From assembly GCF_010450875.1 (NCBI RefSeq), contig NZ_CP048422.1, positions 1,457,001 through 1,521,000 of the forward strand: 64,000 nt of DNA, read 5' to 3'. This DNA is from Sphingomonas insulae (GTDB lineage: Bacteria > Pseudomonadota > Alphaproteobacteria > Sphingomonadales > Sphingomonadaceae). The translations under genes and the position numbers were made by a program. A model generated the notes under the pieces. The model was not told the origin of the DNA. It saw only the letters and a list, made by a program, of their open reading frames with translations, and did no database searches. Of this stretch, positions 17,274 to 25,849 are shown piece by piece (position 1 is the first letter of the stretch; every line of letters begins with the position of its first letter).

Positions 17274-17304
17274 GGGGGCGGCATGGACCGCCCCACCCAT
17301 GCCC

Positions 17305-17787
17305 TTAATAGAAGAAGCGGTTGTAGACCTGCGTCACGCGGCCCGAGCGGGTGTCGACCAGCACGACGTCGTTGCCGTAGCGGACCCAGCGCTGATAGCC
17401 GTAGCCCGGACGCGGCAGGCGATAGGTCTGGTAGTCGTTGATCCAATAGTTGCGGCCGTAATATTGCGGGGCAAAGCGATAGCCGACCGCGACCGGGCGG
17501 TAGCGATAGCCGCGCGGGCCGGCATAGGCGCCGCGGGTGTAGACGTTGCGGTGGCTGCGGCGATAGTCGCGCCAGTCCTCGCGCAGTTCGCGGCGATCCT
17601 CACGGACCTCGCGCCGCGCCTCGCGGATGTCGCCGCGATCGCCGTAGCGGCGAGCTTCGGCGAGTTCGCGCTGGCTCTGGCGGACCTCGCGCTGGCTCTG
17701 GCGCACTTCACGGGCGCTCTGCGCGGTGGCGGCACCGGCGGGCAGGATGGTCGCGGCGGCCAGCGCGGCGATGATGATCTTACGCAT
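17305..17787 (-). CDS. RcnB-family periplasmic protein
   Basis: A 160-residue exported protein with signal peptide MRKIIIAALAAATILPAGAA, then a highly charged Arg/Glu helix (residues about 24-70), and a C-terminal Tyr-rich part ending YRLPRPGYGYQRWVRYGND plus VVLVDTRSGRVTQVY. This last segment is the RcnB signature; E. coli RcnB modulates nickel and cobalt efflux. No metal transporter is next to it. The helix contains a direct repeat of REVRQSQ encoded by two near-identical 21-bp units. Start ATG at 17787, preceded by GGAGAG. Confidence 0.85.
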   Translation of the reverse strand: MRKIIIAALAAATILPAGAATAQSAREVRQSQREVRQSQRELAEARRYGDRGDIREARREVREDRRELREDWRDYRRSHRNVYTRGAYAGPRGYRYRPVAVGYRFAPQYYGRNYWINDYQTYRLPRPGYGYQRWVRYGNDVVLVDTRSGRVTQVYNRFFY

Positions 17788-17906
17788 GATACGTCTCTCC
17801 TCGTAACGATCCGCCGATCCGCGGGGGACCGGCATGGCGGCCTTTTCGGCCCGCCCGGCTGAACGCATGAGGAATGTTTTGGTCAGCAAACCGAAAGGCT
17901 AAGCGT

Positions 17907-18791
17907 TCAGATATTCCAGCGGCGCATCGCCGCGACCACCGCCGCCGGCTTTTCCCACGGCACGAAATGCCCCGCGTCGATCTTTTCGACGGTCAGCGTC
18001 GGCACATAGGGGCCGAGATCGTCGACCAGCACCGGCAGCAGCGCCGCATCGCGCATGCCCCAGATGACCAAAGTGTCCTGCGTCACCGGCGGGAATGGCC
18101 GGTCGAGGAAGGCGGGGCGGGCCGCATCCTCGTCCATCGCCGGCACGATGACGCCCGATGCGCGATACCAGTTGAGCATCGCGGTCATCGCGCCGGGTTG
18201 CGACCATTCGTCCAGATAGGCGGCCTTGTCCTCTCCGCCGATCGCGCCGGTGATGTGATGGGCGAAGGTGGAGCCCAGAAATTTCTCCAGCCCTGCGCCG
18301 ACCAACCCCTGGTCGATCCGCGTATCGCGGAACCGGGTGATGTACTGGCTTGCCTTGCGCTGTTCCGGTTCGTCGAACAGCGCCCGCTGGAAGAGGAACG
18401 GGTGCGGCGCGTTGACGATCACCAGCCGCGCCACGCGATCGGGCCGGCCGAGCGCCGCCATCCAGGCGATCGCACCGCCCCAGTCATGGCCGACGAGGGT
18501 GAAGCGGTCGATGCCGAGATGGTCGGCGAGCGCGATCAGGTCGGCGAGGATCCTGTCCGCGGCATAATGTTCGACCCCGTCCGGCTTGGACGAGCGGGCA
18601 AAGCCGCGCTGGTCGGGGGCGATGACATAATGGTCGCGGGCGAGATCGGGGAGGATGCCGCGCCACGTCCGATGCGATTCGGGAAAGCCGTGCAGCAGGA
18701 TGACCGGCGAATGCGTTGGATCGCCGGCGATGGCGACGTCCAGATCGACGCCGGTGGACAGGGCGATGCGCTGGAGCGGAGGGATGGTCAT
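17907..18791 (-). CDS. Alpha/beta hydrolase, epoxide hydrolase / haloacid dehalogenase-like
   Basis: The 294-residue enzyme has the oxyanion motif HGFPESHRTW, the nucleophile elbow GHDWGG (Asp, not Ser) and the catalytic His in DAGHFVPWE. An Asp nucleophile in GHDWGG is typical of soluble epoxide hydrolases and related fluoroacetate or haloalkane dehalogenases, which form an ester intermediate. The exact substrate cannot be told. ATG at 18791 with GGAGAG upstream. It lies downstream of pirin in the same direction, 140 bp apart. Confidence 0.85.
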   Translation of the reverse strand: MTIPPLQRIALSTGVDLDVAIAGDPTHSPVILLHGFPESHRTWRGILPDLARDHYVIAPDQRGFARSSKPDGVEHYAADRILADLIALADHLGIDRFTLVGHDWGGAIAWMAALGRPDRVARLVIVNAPHPFLFQRALFDEPEQRKASQYITRFRDTRIDQGLVGAGLEKFLGSTFAHHITGAIGGEDKAAYLDEWSQPGAMTAMLNWYRASGVIVPAMDEDAARPAFLDRPFPPVTQDTLVIWGMRDAALLPVLVDDLGPYVPTLTVEKIDAGHFVPWEKPAAVVAAMRRWNI

Positions 18792-18931
18792 CGGTGGCTC
18801 TCCTGTTTCGTGGCGGCGTCGATACGCCCTGTGGTCTTTTCCCGCTCGTCGTCTCATCCAGCTCGTCGTCGGCCCGGCGCGGGCGGGTATGGATGTGCGC
18901 CGACGCTGCGGCTCCGCCGACGCGTTCCGGG

Positions 18932-19831
18932 TTACGGGTAGCTTACCGTGTTCGGGACCTCCGGGATCGGAATCCATTCCTTGTCGTCGCCCGGCACCAC
19001 CGGGAATTCGCCCGCTTTCCAGGCGCGTTTCGCCTCGTTGATCCGGTCGCGGCTGGAGCTGACGAAATTCCACCAGACGTGGCGCGGCGTGGCGAAGGCA
19101 TCGCCGCCCGCCAGCATCGCCCGCCCGCCGGTCGCCGACCGCAGCGTCGCGGCGATGCCGGGGCGCAGGACGTAGAGCTTCATGGGTTCCAGCGGCACGC
19201 CCTCCAGCGTCGCATCGCCCATCGCGAGGTAGACGCAGCGTTCCTCGGCCGCGGCGTCGATCGGGATGGCGGCGCCGGGATCGAGCGCGATGTCGGCGTA
19301 GATCGTGCCGGCATAGGTCGTCGTCGGCGCGCGCTGCCCCCACAGGTCGCCCATGATGATGCGGGCGCGGGCACCATGCGCCTGCAGCGTCGGCAGCTGG
19401 GCGCGGGTGACGTGTTCGAAGGCGGGATCGATCTCTTCCTGCGCCTCCGGCAGGGCGAGCCAGGTCTGGATGCCGGACAGCGCCGGGCCCTGGCTGCGCT
19501 CGTCGTCGGGCGAGCGTTCCGAATGGACGATGCCATGGCCGGCGGTCATCAGGTTGACCGCGCCGGGTTCGATGCGGGCGCGGGTGCCGAGCGAATCGCG
19601 ATGGTCGATCGCCCCGTCGAACAGATAGGTCACCGTCGCCAGGTTGATGTGCGGATGCGGGCGCACGTCGATACCGCCGCCGACATCGAGGTGCGCCGGA
19701 CCCATCTGATCGAAGAACAGGAACGGCCCGACCATCGTGCGGTCCTTGTTGGGAAGCGTGCGATGGACCTTGAACCCGCCCAGATCGTGCGTCACCGGGG
19801 TGATGGTCTGGAGAACGAAATCATCAAGCAT
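18932..19831 (-). CDS. Pirin family protein
   Basis: The 299-residue bicupin contains the pirin N-terminal signature: GPFLFFDQMGPA, then DVRPHPHINLATVTYLFDGA (His metal ligands), DHRDSLG and NLMTAGHGIVHSER. Pirins bind iron; some have quercetinase activity and others act as redox-linked regulators. The C-terminal cupin ends in WIPIPEVP. The ATG at 19831 overlaps the upstream Nudix gene by 8 nt, so the pair is co-translated. Confidence 0.92.
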   Translation of the reverse strand: MLDDFVLQTITPVTHDLGGFKVHRTLPNKDRTMVGPFLFFDQMGPAHLDVGGGIDVRPHPHINLATVTYLFDGAIDHRDSLGTRARIEPGAVNLMTAGHGIVHSERSPDDERSQGPALSGIQTWLALPEAQEEIDPAFEHVTRAQLPTLQAHGARARIIMGDLWGQRAPTTTYAGTIYADIALDPGAAIPIDAAAEERCVYLAMGDATLEGVPLEPMKLYVLRPGIAATLRSATGGRAMLAGGDAFATPRHVWWNFVSSSRDRINEAKRAWKAGEFPVVPGDDKEWIPIPEVPNTVSYP

Positions 19832-20270
19832 CGGTCGGCTCCGTCGTGGCGAGCAGGAGGGCGAGGTCGGCAGGGTAGATGGTCTCCGGCCAGTCCGCCA
19901 GTTCGTCGACCGCGAACCAGCGTGAACCGGCGAGCAGCCGCTGTTCGAGCGCGGTGAGGGCGCCGGCGGCGACCTCGTGCGTGTCGACGTCGACGCGGAA
20001 ATAGCGTTCGTCTGCGGTCACCTCGACCCCTTCGAAGGTCAGGAATTCGGCGGTGCGCTGCGCCACCTGCGGGCCGCAGTCGACATCGAGGCCGACCTCT
20101 TCCCACAATTCGCGGCGGGCGGCCCGTTCGTAGCTTTCGCCCGGATCGACGGCGCCGCCCGGCGTGCACCAGAGCGGTGGCCGGTCGGTGGGGGTGAAGC
20201 GCATCAGCAGCACGCGGCGGCTCGCATCGACGAGCAGGATGCGAGCGGCGGGGCGGGGGACGCGGGGCAT
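19824..20270 (-). CDS. Nudix hydrolase
   Basis: A 148-residue single-domain protein with an intact Nudix box, GGAVDPGESYERAARRELWE followed by EVGL, matching G-x5-E-x7-RE-x2-EE-x-G. It would cleave a nucleoside diphosphate linked to another group, using Mg. The N-terminus RPAARILLVDASRRVLLMRF is the usual first strand pair. The substrate is unknown. It is the first gene of a unit with pirin. Confidence 0.9.
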   Translation of the reverse strand: MPRVPRPAARILLVDASRRVLLMRFTPTDRPPLWCTPGGAVDPGESYERAARRELWEEVGLDVDCGPQVAQRTAEFLTFEGVEVTADERYFRVDVDTHEVAAGALTALEQRLLAGSRWFAVDELADWPETIYPADLALLLATTEPTDA

Positions 20271-20348
20271 GGGCGGTTGTAGCGCGCGTGGCGATGCAAG
20301 CGAAGGGCGAAAGGGGAAACGGTGCTTTCCCCGCGGGCAAGGGTGGCG

Positions 20349-21062
20349 TCAGTCCGCGTCGAGTTCGGGATAGTGGCGGAAGATGCCGTCTTCGTTGAAC
20401 GGCAGGCGCCGATCGCTCTTCAGATACGCGCGGATACCCGGCAGCGCATGCACCGCGGCGTGGACGCGCAAGAGGTGCGGATAGTCCGGTTCCAGCGTCT
20501 TCATCCGGCGCGGGAACATGTAGCGCAGGCCCTCGACCAGCTGGAACAGCGAGGTATCGCCATAGGTCCAGCGATGGTCGATCAGCCAGTCGCTGGGGCC
20601 CGCGCGCGCCGCATCCTCGAAATGGTCGAGATATTTGGGCAGCCGTTCGTCGCGGAACTGCGCCGCGGCACGGGCCGCCTCGGCCTTCTGATCGTCGTAA
20701 TAGTCCATCATGCCGACCGGATGGTGGACGTTGTGCACCTCTGCGACCAGGTCGGCGATCGTCAGTTGCAATTGGTTGAGCCAATAGCGGTCGGCAAGGT
20801 TCGAGGGCACCATATCATGCTGCTGACCCAGGAACTGCAGAATGTTGGCGACCTGCGCGATCGCATGGCCGTCGAGCGCCAGATAGGGCGGCGCATAGGG
20901 GCCGCGACCGTTTGCGGCGCGCCCCTCGAGATCGGTCATCATCGCCGCCACGCCCTGGTCGCGGGCGCAATCCTCATAGGCGATGCCGGCGGCTTCCAGT
21001 GCCAGGCGGACGAATTCGCCGCGCCCCTGGATCGAGGGCCAATACCACAGGCGATAGGCCAT
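20349..21062 (-). CDS. Glutathione S-transferase family protein
   Basis: The 237-residue protein begins with a thioredoxin-like domain (YRLWYWPSIQGRGEFVRLAL), where the Tyr/Ser of WYWPSIQGRGE is placed like the catalytic residue of sigma or pi-type GSTs. PPYLALDGHAIAQVANILQF is the glutathione-binding cis-Pro region. The C-terminal helical domain contains WTYGDTSLFQLVEGL, the conserved N-capping Asp box. Its ATG is only 3 nt after the bolA stop, so bolA and this gene are one transcript. Confidence 0.85.
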   Translation of the reverse strand: MAYRLWYWPSIQGRGEFVRLALEAAGIAYEDCARDQGVAAMMTDLEGRAANGRGPYAPPYLALDGHAIAQVANILQFLGQQHDMVPSNLADRYWLNQLQLTIADLVAEVHNVHHPVGMMDYYDDQKAEAARAAAQFRDERLPKYLDHFEDAARAGPSDWLIDHRWTYGDTSLFQLVEGLRYMFPRRMKTLEPDYPHLLRVHAAVHALPGIRAYLKSDRRLPFNEDGIFRHYPELDAD

Positions 21063-21065
21063 CCG

Positions 21066-21362
21066 TCATTCTCCGGGAGCGCGTGCCCTGATGGCCAGCG
21101 CGTGTATCCTGGTCGACAACAGATCGGCGAGCGCATGGTTCACCGCGCGCTGCCGTGCGACCCGGCTGGCACCGGCGAACGCCGGGCTTTCGACGACGAC
21201 GGTGAAGTGCGATTCACCGGTGCCGTCGTCACCCATGTGCCCGGCATGGTGATGGCTGTCGTTGACCACCTCGAGATGCGTCGGGTCGAGCGCCGCGGTC
21301 AGACGGGCGGCGATGATGTCCGCCAGGGGAGCGGGGGCGGGAACGGTAGCGGTGTCGGTCAT
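21066..21362 (-). CDS. bolA: BolA family protein
   Basis: The 98-residue protein contains the BolA core: ALDPTHLEVVNDSHHHAGH, then GTGESHFTVVVESPAFAG and RVARQRAVNHALADLL. BolA proteins bind [2Fe-2S] clusters with monothiol glutaredoxins and affect iron-sulfur maturation and stress morphology. The ATG at 21362 is preferred to the GTG one codon before. It is divergent from the J-domain gene, only 40 bp away. Confidence 0.92.
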   Translation of the reverse strand: MTDTATVPAPAPLADIIAARLTAALDPTHLEVVNDSHHHAGHMGDDGTGESHFTVVVESPAFAGASRVARQRAVNHALADLLSTRIHALAIRARAPGE

Positions 21363-21402
21363 CACGCCTATATAGCGGAATTGCGCAGATTAGGGAGCGT
21401 TC

Positions 21403-22011
21403 GTGGCGCGCGGAAGTGAGAAGAAGGAGCGGCCGCACACCAGGTTTCACGGCCGGATGGAATCGCAGGGGCGGGTGTGCGCGGAGCCGGGATGCGAGGA
21501 GCCGGGCGAATTCCGGGCGCCGCCGCTGGAGGGTGCCGCCGACGGCGGTGGCCCCGGCGCATTCCGCTGGATGTGCCTGAAGCATGTGCGGGCGTTCAAC
21601 AGCCGCTACAATTATTTCGACGGCATGACCGCCGACGAGATCCACCATGCGCAGCGACCGCTGGCGGGGTGGGAACGCGAAACGCGTGCCTTCGCCCGGG
21701 CGGGTGCGGGCGATGCCGGGCCGCGCTGGGCCGATTTCAGCGATCCGCTCGACGCGATCGGAGCCCGTTACCGCCGCGAGGTCGCGCCCGAACGCCGCGA
21801 CGGCAAGCCGCTGTCCGGGCAGGACCGGATGAGCCTGAAGGTGCTGGGGCTGGCGGCGGATGCCGACCGGTCGGCGCTGCGCAAACGCTATTCCGAACTG
21901 GTGCGGAAATACCATCCGGATCGCAACGGCGGCGACCGCAGCCATGAAGCGATGCTGCAAAAGGTGATCGCGGCGTATCAGCAATTGCGGCAGGCGCCCG
22001 CATTCGCGTGA
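21403..22011 (+). CDS. DnaJ-like protein with C-terminal J domain
   Basis: The 202-residue protein has a Cys-containing N-terminal half (CAEPGCEEPGEFRAP and WMCLKHVRAFNSRYNYFDG, a probable zinc site) and a J domain at about residues 140-195: SLKVLGLAADADRSALRKRY followed by KYHPDRNGG with the HPD loop needed to stimulate DnaK. It starts with GTG at 21403, GGGAG upstream. In many alphaproteobacteria this family lies between bolA and cobS; here a six-gene cluster separates it from cobS. Confidence 0.9.
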   Translation: MARGSEKKERPHTRFHGRMESQGRVCAEPGCEEPGEFRAPPLEGAADGGGPGAFRWMCLKHVRAFNSRYNYFDGMTADEIHHAQRPLAGWERETRAFARAGAGDAGPRWADFSDPLDAIGARYRREVAPERRDGKPLSGQDRMSLKVLGLAADADRSALRKRYSELVRKYHPDRNGGDRSHEAMLQKVIAAYQQLRQAPAFA

Positions 22012-22171
22012 TGCGCGTCATCGGTTAGCGCACGGAACGGGGAGGCATCGCGTCGCGCGGCGGCGGGGTGGAGGGGCGGCGGCGTGGAGGGCCAGACTAG
22101 ACCGTGGCGTCCGCGGCCGCCCGCCCGTCGGCCAGCGGTCGCCACGGCCCCGTGCCGGCGGAATGGAGCGG

Positions 22172-22624
22172 CTACCGGCCCGCCAAAGCCCGTGCGATCG
22201 CCTCCAGCTGATCGGTCGCGGCGTTCCAGCCGGGTTCGAACCCCATGGCGGCGTGATTGTCCATCGCCTCCTGCGTCCAGTGGCGCGCGGTGGCGGTGTA
22301 GCGCGTCTGGCCGTCTTCCGCGGCGAAGTCGTCGATGCGGACCATGAACGGCCCGGCGGGATGCCAGCCGGCAGTGAACGCGTCGGTCGAGACGATGCGG
22401 GTCTGCGGCACCACCTCAAGATACACGCCCTCCAGCCGGTTTTCCTCGCCGTTCGGGCCGCGCATCACGATCTGCGACCGGCCGCCGGCGCGCAATTCCT
22501 GCGTCAGAAACTCGGCGGTCCATGGCCGGGGGCAGAACCATGCGCCCGTATCCTCGGTCCATGCGCGCCAGACCGCATCGACCGGCGCATCGATCAGCCG
22601 GGATATCGACAGGTCGTAGGTCAT
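22172..22624 (-). CDS. SRPBCC (AHSA1-like) domain protein
   Basis: The 150-residue protein is a START/Bet v1-like fold: YDLSISRLIDAPVDAVWRAW is the first strand and helix, GGRSQIVMRGPNGEE the mid hairpins, and FEPGWNAATDQLEAIARAL the closing helix that covers a hydrophobic pocket. Ligand unknown. It is the last gene of a leftward operon and its ATG overlaps the stop of the previous VOC gene by 4 nt. Confidence 0.88.
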   Translation of the reverse strand: MTYDLSISRLIDAPVDAVWRAWTEDTGAWFCPRPWTAEFLTQELRAGGRSQIVMRGPNGEENRLEGVYLEVVPQTRIVSTDAFTAGWHPAGPFMVRIDDFAAEDGQTRYTATARHWTQEAMDNHAAMGFEPGWNAATDQLEAIARALAGR

Positions 22625-23112
22625 GCGGCGTCTCCCCTGACCGCGGCCTCGATCGCCGCGATATCGATCTTGCGCATCCCCATCATCGCCGTGAAGGCGC
22701 GGCTGCGGGCGTCGCCATCGGGATGCGACAGCGCCGCCATCAGCACGCGCGGCACGATCTGCCAGCTGACGCCCCAGCGGTCGGAACACCAGCTGCACTG
22801 GCTTTCGGCGCCACCATTGCCGACGATGGCGTCCCACAATCGGTCGGTTTCCGCCTGCGTGTCGGTGAACACCTGGAACGAGATCGCCTGCGTATGCGGA
22901 TGGCCGGGGCCGCCGTTCAGGCCGAGGAAGGGCGTGCCGCAGACGGTGAAGGCGACGGTCAGGGCATCGCCCTGCCTGCCCGCCGGATAGTCGCCCGGTG
23001 CGCGGACGACGTCGTCCACCGATGAATCGGGGAAGGTGGCGGCATAGAAGCGCGCGGCCTCTTCCGCCGCGCCGTCGAACCACAGGCAGATCGCCATCGC
23101 CTTGTCGGTCAT
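22621..23112 (-). CDS. PhnB-like VOC (glyoxalase-fold) protein
   Basis: The 163-residue protein matches the PhnB / 3-demethylubiquinone methyltransferase-like subfamily of the VOC superfamily: ICLWFDGAAEEAARFYAATF, FTVCGTPFLGLNGGP, and CSWCSDRWGVSWQIVPRVL, ending in a helix. Despite old names, members are not methyltransferases; they are uncharacterised metal-dependent VOC enzymes or binding proteins. It overlaps both neighbours by 4 nt (ATGA). Confidence 0.88.
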   Translation of the reverse strand: MTDKAMAICLWFDGAAEEAARFYAATFPDSSVDDVVRAPGDYPAGRQGDALTVAFTVCGTPFLGLNGGPGHPHTQAISFQVFTDTQAETDRLWDAIVGNGGAESQCSWCSDRWGVSWQIVPRVLMAALSHPDGDARSRAFTAMMGMRKIDIAAIEAAVRGDAA

Positions 23113-23900
23113 GCTGCGGCATTTCCGCCCGGGCCGACGATGCCGACCTGATGGCCCTGATCGTCGATGATGTTGGCGGAGAAATCGCCGCCGGGGATCG
23201 GATCGGGACCCTGGATAAGCTTGCCGCCGCCAGCCTCCGCCGCGGCGATGGCGGCGTGGATGTCGGGCACGAGGAAATAGCTGTTCCAGTGCTGCGGCGC
23301 GCGGGTGAGCGTGCTGGACATGATCGCACCGGGCCGCCCGTCGCCCGTGCCGATGAAGGCATATTCGCCCATGTCGCCCATCGCCATCGCGCCGGCCTTC
23401 GTCCAGCCGAACAGGCCGCCATAGAAGGCCAAGGCGCCATCGGGATCGGGGGTGGCGAGTTCGATCCACACCGCATGGCCGTGCGCGCCCGGCATCTGCT
23501 TGAACGGACGCGCCGCATCCTGCGCGAAGGGCTGCATGATCGAGAACGGAATGCCCTGAGGATCGAGGACCACGGCGAAGCGGCCGACATGGGGAATATC
23601 CATCGGCCCGAACACGACGCGGCCACCAAGGTCGCCGGCCCTGGCCAGCGTTGTGGCGATGTCGTGCGCCAGCAGGTAGAGCGACCAGCCGCCTGCTGGC
23701 GGTGCGCCCGGCGGTGGCGCCATCAGGCCGGCCACGCCATCGCCGTCCGGCGCGGAGGCGACAATATAGCCGCCATGTTCGGCCACCGGCGACGTGTGCG
23801 TCGTCCAGCCGTAGACGCTTGCGTAGAAGGTCGCCGCCGCGGCCGGATCGGATGCGACAAGTTCGAACCAGATCGGATCGCCATCGGAAAGGGTCATCAT
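23109..23900 (-). CDS. Two-domain VOC family protein
   Basis: The 263-residue protein contains two glyoxalase-fold halves, residues about 5-125 (PIWFELVASDPAAAATFYAS start) and 140-263 (VWIELATPDPDGALAFYGGL start). The second half repeats the WxEL-x-TxDPxxA-x-xFY pattern of the first, so it is an internal duplication, as in CFP-30-like bleomycin/glyoxalase proteins. The reaction is unknown. It begins at the first of two ATGs, with GGAG 5 nt upstream, and overlaps the next gene by 4 nt. Confidence 0.87.
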   Translation of the reverse strand: MMTLSDGDPIWFELVASDPAAAATFYASVYGWTTHTSPVAEHGGYIVASAPDGDGVAGLMAPPPGAPPAGGWSLYLLAHDIATTLARAGDLGGRVVFGPMDIPHVGRFAVVLDPQGIPFSIMQPFAQDAARPFKQMPGAHGHAVWIELATPDPDGALAFYGGLFGWTKAGAMAMGDMGEYAFIGTGDGRPGAIMSSTLTRAPQHWNSYFLVPDIHAAIAAAEAGGGKLIQGPDPIPGGDFSANIIDDQGHQVGIVGPGGNAAA

Positions 23901-23923
23901 CGTCGCTCCGCAAGGAAGGGGGG

Positions 23924-24640
23924 TCAGGACTGGAACAGCAGCGCGAAACCGCCATAGACCATGCGCTTGCCGTCGAACGGCATGGCGTCTGGCGGCATCT
24001 GCATGCGCGCGTCGGCCATGACCTTCGCCATGCCGGCGTCGCGCACCGCTTTCGACGGCCATTCGATCCACGAAAAGACGACGGTCTCGCCGTCCTGCAG
24101 GTGGAGCGCCTGCGGAAAGCCCGTGACCTTTCCGGCCGCCACGTCGTCGCCCCATGCCTCGACCACGCGGGTCGCGCCGTGGTCGCGGAACACCGCCTCC
24201 GCCCGCATCGCCATCGCCAGATAGGCCTGCTTGTCGCGGGCGGGGATCAGGAAGCCGTCGATATAGCCGGTGTCGGGAGAGGTCGCGCCGGTGTCGACGA
24301 CGACCTCGAACCCGCCATAGATCATGCGCTTGCCGTCGAACGGCATCGTCGCGGCGAGTTCGTCCATCCCGGGCGCCGCCATGATCTGCGTCGCGGCGGC
24401 ATTGCGGGCCGCCTTGTCGGTATATTCGATCCAGCTGAACACCACCGTCTCGTCCTCGCCAGCCTGTACCGCGCGATGGAAGTCGGTCAGCGTGCCATGG
24501 GGCACGTCGTCGCCCCAGCCTTCGCCCTGGCGGGCGGCCCCGGCGGCGTGCAGCAACGTCCAGCCGCGGACGGCATGATCGCGATAGGCGTCGCGCCGAT
24601 CCGTCGGCACCGCGACGACGAAGCCATCGATATAGGTCAT
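23924..24640 (-). CDS. DUF1428 (YbaA-like) protein with two tandem domains
   Basis: The 238-residue protein consists of two DUF1428 domains end to end, about 1-117 and 123-238. Each half has YIDGF near its start, an EGWGDDV or EAWGDDV core, ETVVFSWIE and PFDGKRMIYGGF or PFDGKRMVYGGF at its end. Single-domain DUF1428 proteins of about 117 residues are the norm and are dimeric alpha-beta barrels, so this gene looks like an in-frame duplication making a covalent dimer. Function unknown. It overlaps the GST gene by 4 nt. Confidence 0.88.
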   Translation of the reverse strand: MTYIDGFVVAVPTDRRDAYRDHAVRGWTLLHAAGAARQGEGWGDDVPHGTLTDFHRAVQAGEDETVVFSWIEYTDKAARNAAATQIMAAPGMDELAATMPFDGKRMIYGGFEVVVDTGATSPDTGYIDGFLIPARDKQAYLAMAMRAEAVFRDHGATRVVEAWGDDVAAGKVTGFPQALHLQDGETVVFSWIEWPSKAVRDAGMAKVMADARMQMPPDAMPFDGKRMVYGGFALLFQS

Positions 24641-25344
24641 CGTCCCGATCCCTCCTCGATCCCCTGCGCCTTCAGCCATTCGGCGAACCCGGGCGGCGGC
24701 GTGCCGGTGAAGCCCGCCATCTGCGCCGCGAGCGCCCGCCCGAACGCGGCACGCGATTCGCCGCGCGCGACATAATCGGCGAGGTTCGGATAGCCGTCGA
24801 GCAGCCCGTCGCCGGTGACAATGCGCAACACCGCGACCATCAGCAGGTCGCCGGCGCTGAACGCATCCCCGTCCAGCCACGGACCCGCGCCCAGCCGCCG
24901 CGACAATTCCCCGAGCCGTTCGTCGATCCGCTGCAAGACCGAGGGCAGGCGCTGCGCCGACCAGGGCTGGCCGCGTTCGAACAGGGTGCAGGCGGCGTGA
25001 TCCATGATCGGCGGTTCGACGGTGTTGAGCGCGGCGAACATCCATTCGATCGCCCGTGCGCGTGCGGCCGGATCGGCGGGCAGCAGGCCGCCGCCGAACG
25101 TATCGGCGACGTGCAGCACGATGGCCCCCGATTCGAACAGCGTCAGCCCGTCATGTTCGAGGGTCGGCACCTGGCCGAACGGCTGGCGGTCGCGATGATC
25201 GGGCCGTTTCTGGCCGCCCTGCGGCAGGTAGCGGACGTCATAGGCCTGACCCGCTTCCTCCAGCGCCCAGCGCACGCGCAGGTCGCGGACCTGGCCCCTG
25301 GCGAAATCCGGCACCCAGTCGAAAGCGGTGATGGTCGGGCGCAT
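24637..25344 (-). CDS. Glutathione S-transferase family protein
   Basis: The 235-residue protein has an N-terminal thioredoxin-like fold (VRWALEEAGQAYDVRYL, PFGQVPTLEHDGLTLFESGA with the cis-Pro and ES of the glutathione site) and a C-terminal helical domain (GPWLDGDAFSAGDLLMVAVL). It probably conjugates or reduces small electrophiles. It lies between a VOC gene (6 bp gap) and the DUF1428 gene (4-nt overlap) in the HxlR-associated operon. Confidence 0.9.
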   Translation of the reverse strand: MRPTITAFDWVPDFARGQVRDLRVRWALEEAGQAYDVRYLPQGGQKRPDHRDRQPFGQVPTLEHDGLTLFESGAIVLHVADTFGGGLLPADPAARARAIEWMFAALNTVEPPIMDHAACTLFERGQPWSAQRLPSVLQRIDERLGELSRRLGAGPWLDGDAFSAGDLLMVAVLRIVTGDGLLDGYPNLADYVARGESRAAFGRALAAQMAGFTGTPPPGFAEWLKAQGIEEGSGR

Positions 25345-25350
25345 GGCGGA

Positions 25351-25782
25351 TCAGCCGGCGGCGGGCTGATGCGCCATCGCCTGTTCGGCGGCGGCCATGT
25401 CCATGTGGAACGGCCCCCAGCCGTGGCCGTCCGGGTCCTCGAACGCGCGGCTGTACATGAAGCCGTGATCCTCGGGATCGTGCAGTTCGCGCCCGCCCGC
25501 CGCCAGCGCCGCCTGGGTGAACGCATCCACCGCGGCGCGATCGTCGAACGACAGCGCGAGCAGCATGCCGCTTTGTTGCCGGGCGTCGATGATCTGCTTG
25601 TTCGTGAAGGTCGCGTAGAACGGGTGGCTGAGCAGCATCACCGCGATGCTGTCCGACCAGGTCATCGACGACGCCTGTTCGTTGGAGAACATGGCGTTCT
25701 TTTCGAAACCCAGCGCCGTGTAGAAGGCGGTTGCCCGTTCGACGTCGGCGACCGGCAGGTTCACGAAGATCATCCTTGGCAT
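25351..25782 (-). CDS. VOC family (glyoxalase-like) protein
   Basis: The 143-residue single VOC domain starts MIFVNLPVADVERATAFYTA, continues SDSIAVMLLSHPFYATFT and ends with the metal-ligand-type segment EDHGFMYSRAFEDPDGHGWG. This subgroup is often called a lactoylglutathione-lyase-like protein but its substrate is unproven. It is the first gene of the leftward six-gene operon and is divergent from the HxlR gene, 67 bp away. Confidence 0.88.
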   Translation of the reverse strand: MPRMIFVNLPVADVERATAFYTALGFEKNAMFSNEQASSMTWSDSIAVMLLSHPFYATFTNKQIIDARQQSGMLLALSFDDRAAVDAFTQAALAAGGRELHDPEDHGFMYSRAFEDPDGHGWGPFHMDMAAAEQAMAHQPAAG

Positions 25783-25831
25783 GGCGAACGCATCCTCTTC
25801 GCGAATCGTCTCTGGCGTTTGATGCACCCCG

Positions 25832-25846
25832 TGCTTACCTAAAGCA
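25832..25846. promoter_or_regulatory. Short dyad next to the HxlR start, candidate HxlR operator
   Basis: TGCTT and AAGCA flank ACCTA in the 67-bp gap between the VOC operon and the HxlR gene, ending just before the HxlR ATG. HxlR proteins bind short dyads between themselves and the genes they control, so this is a reasonable operator guess. The arms are only 5 bp. Confidence 0.35.
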
Positions 25847-25849
25847 ACG

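Noticed and set aside
15798-17300. Long minus-strand frame across the 30-bp repeat and the DUF2254 gene
   Set aside because: Reads as low-complexity Arg, Pro and Ala opposite a well-supported membrane protein.
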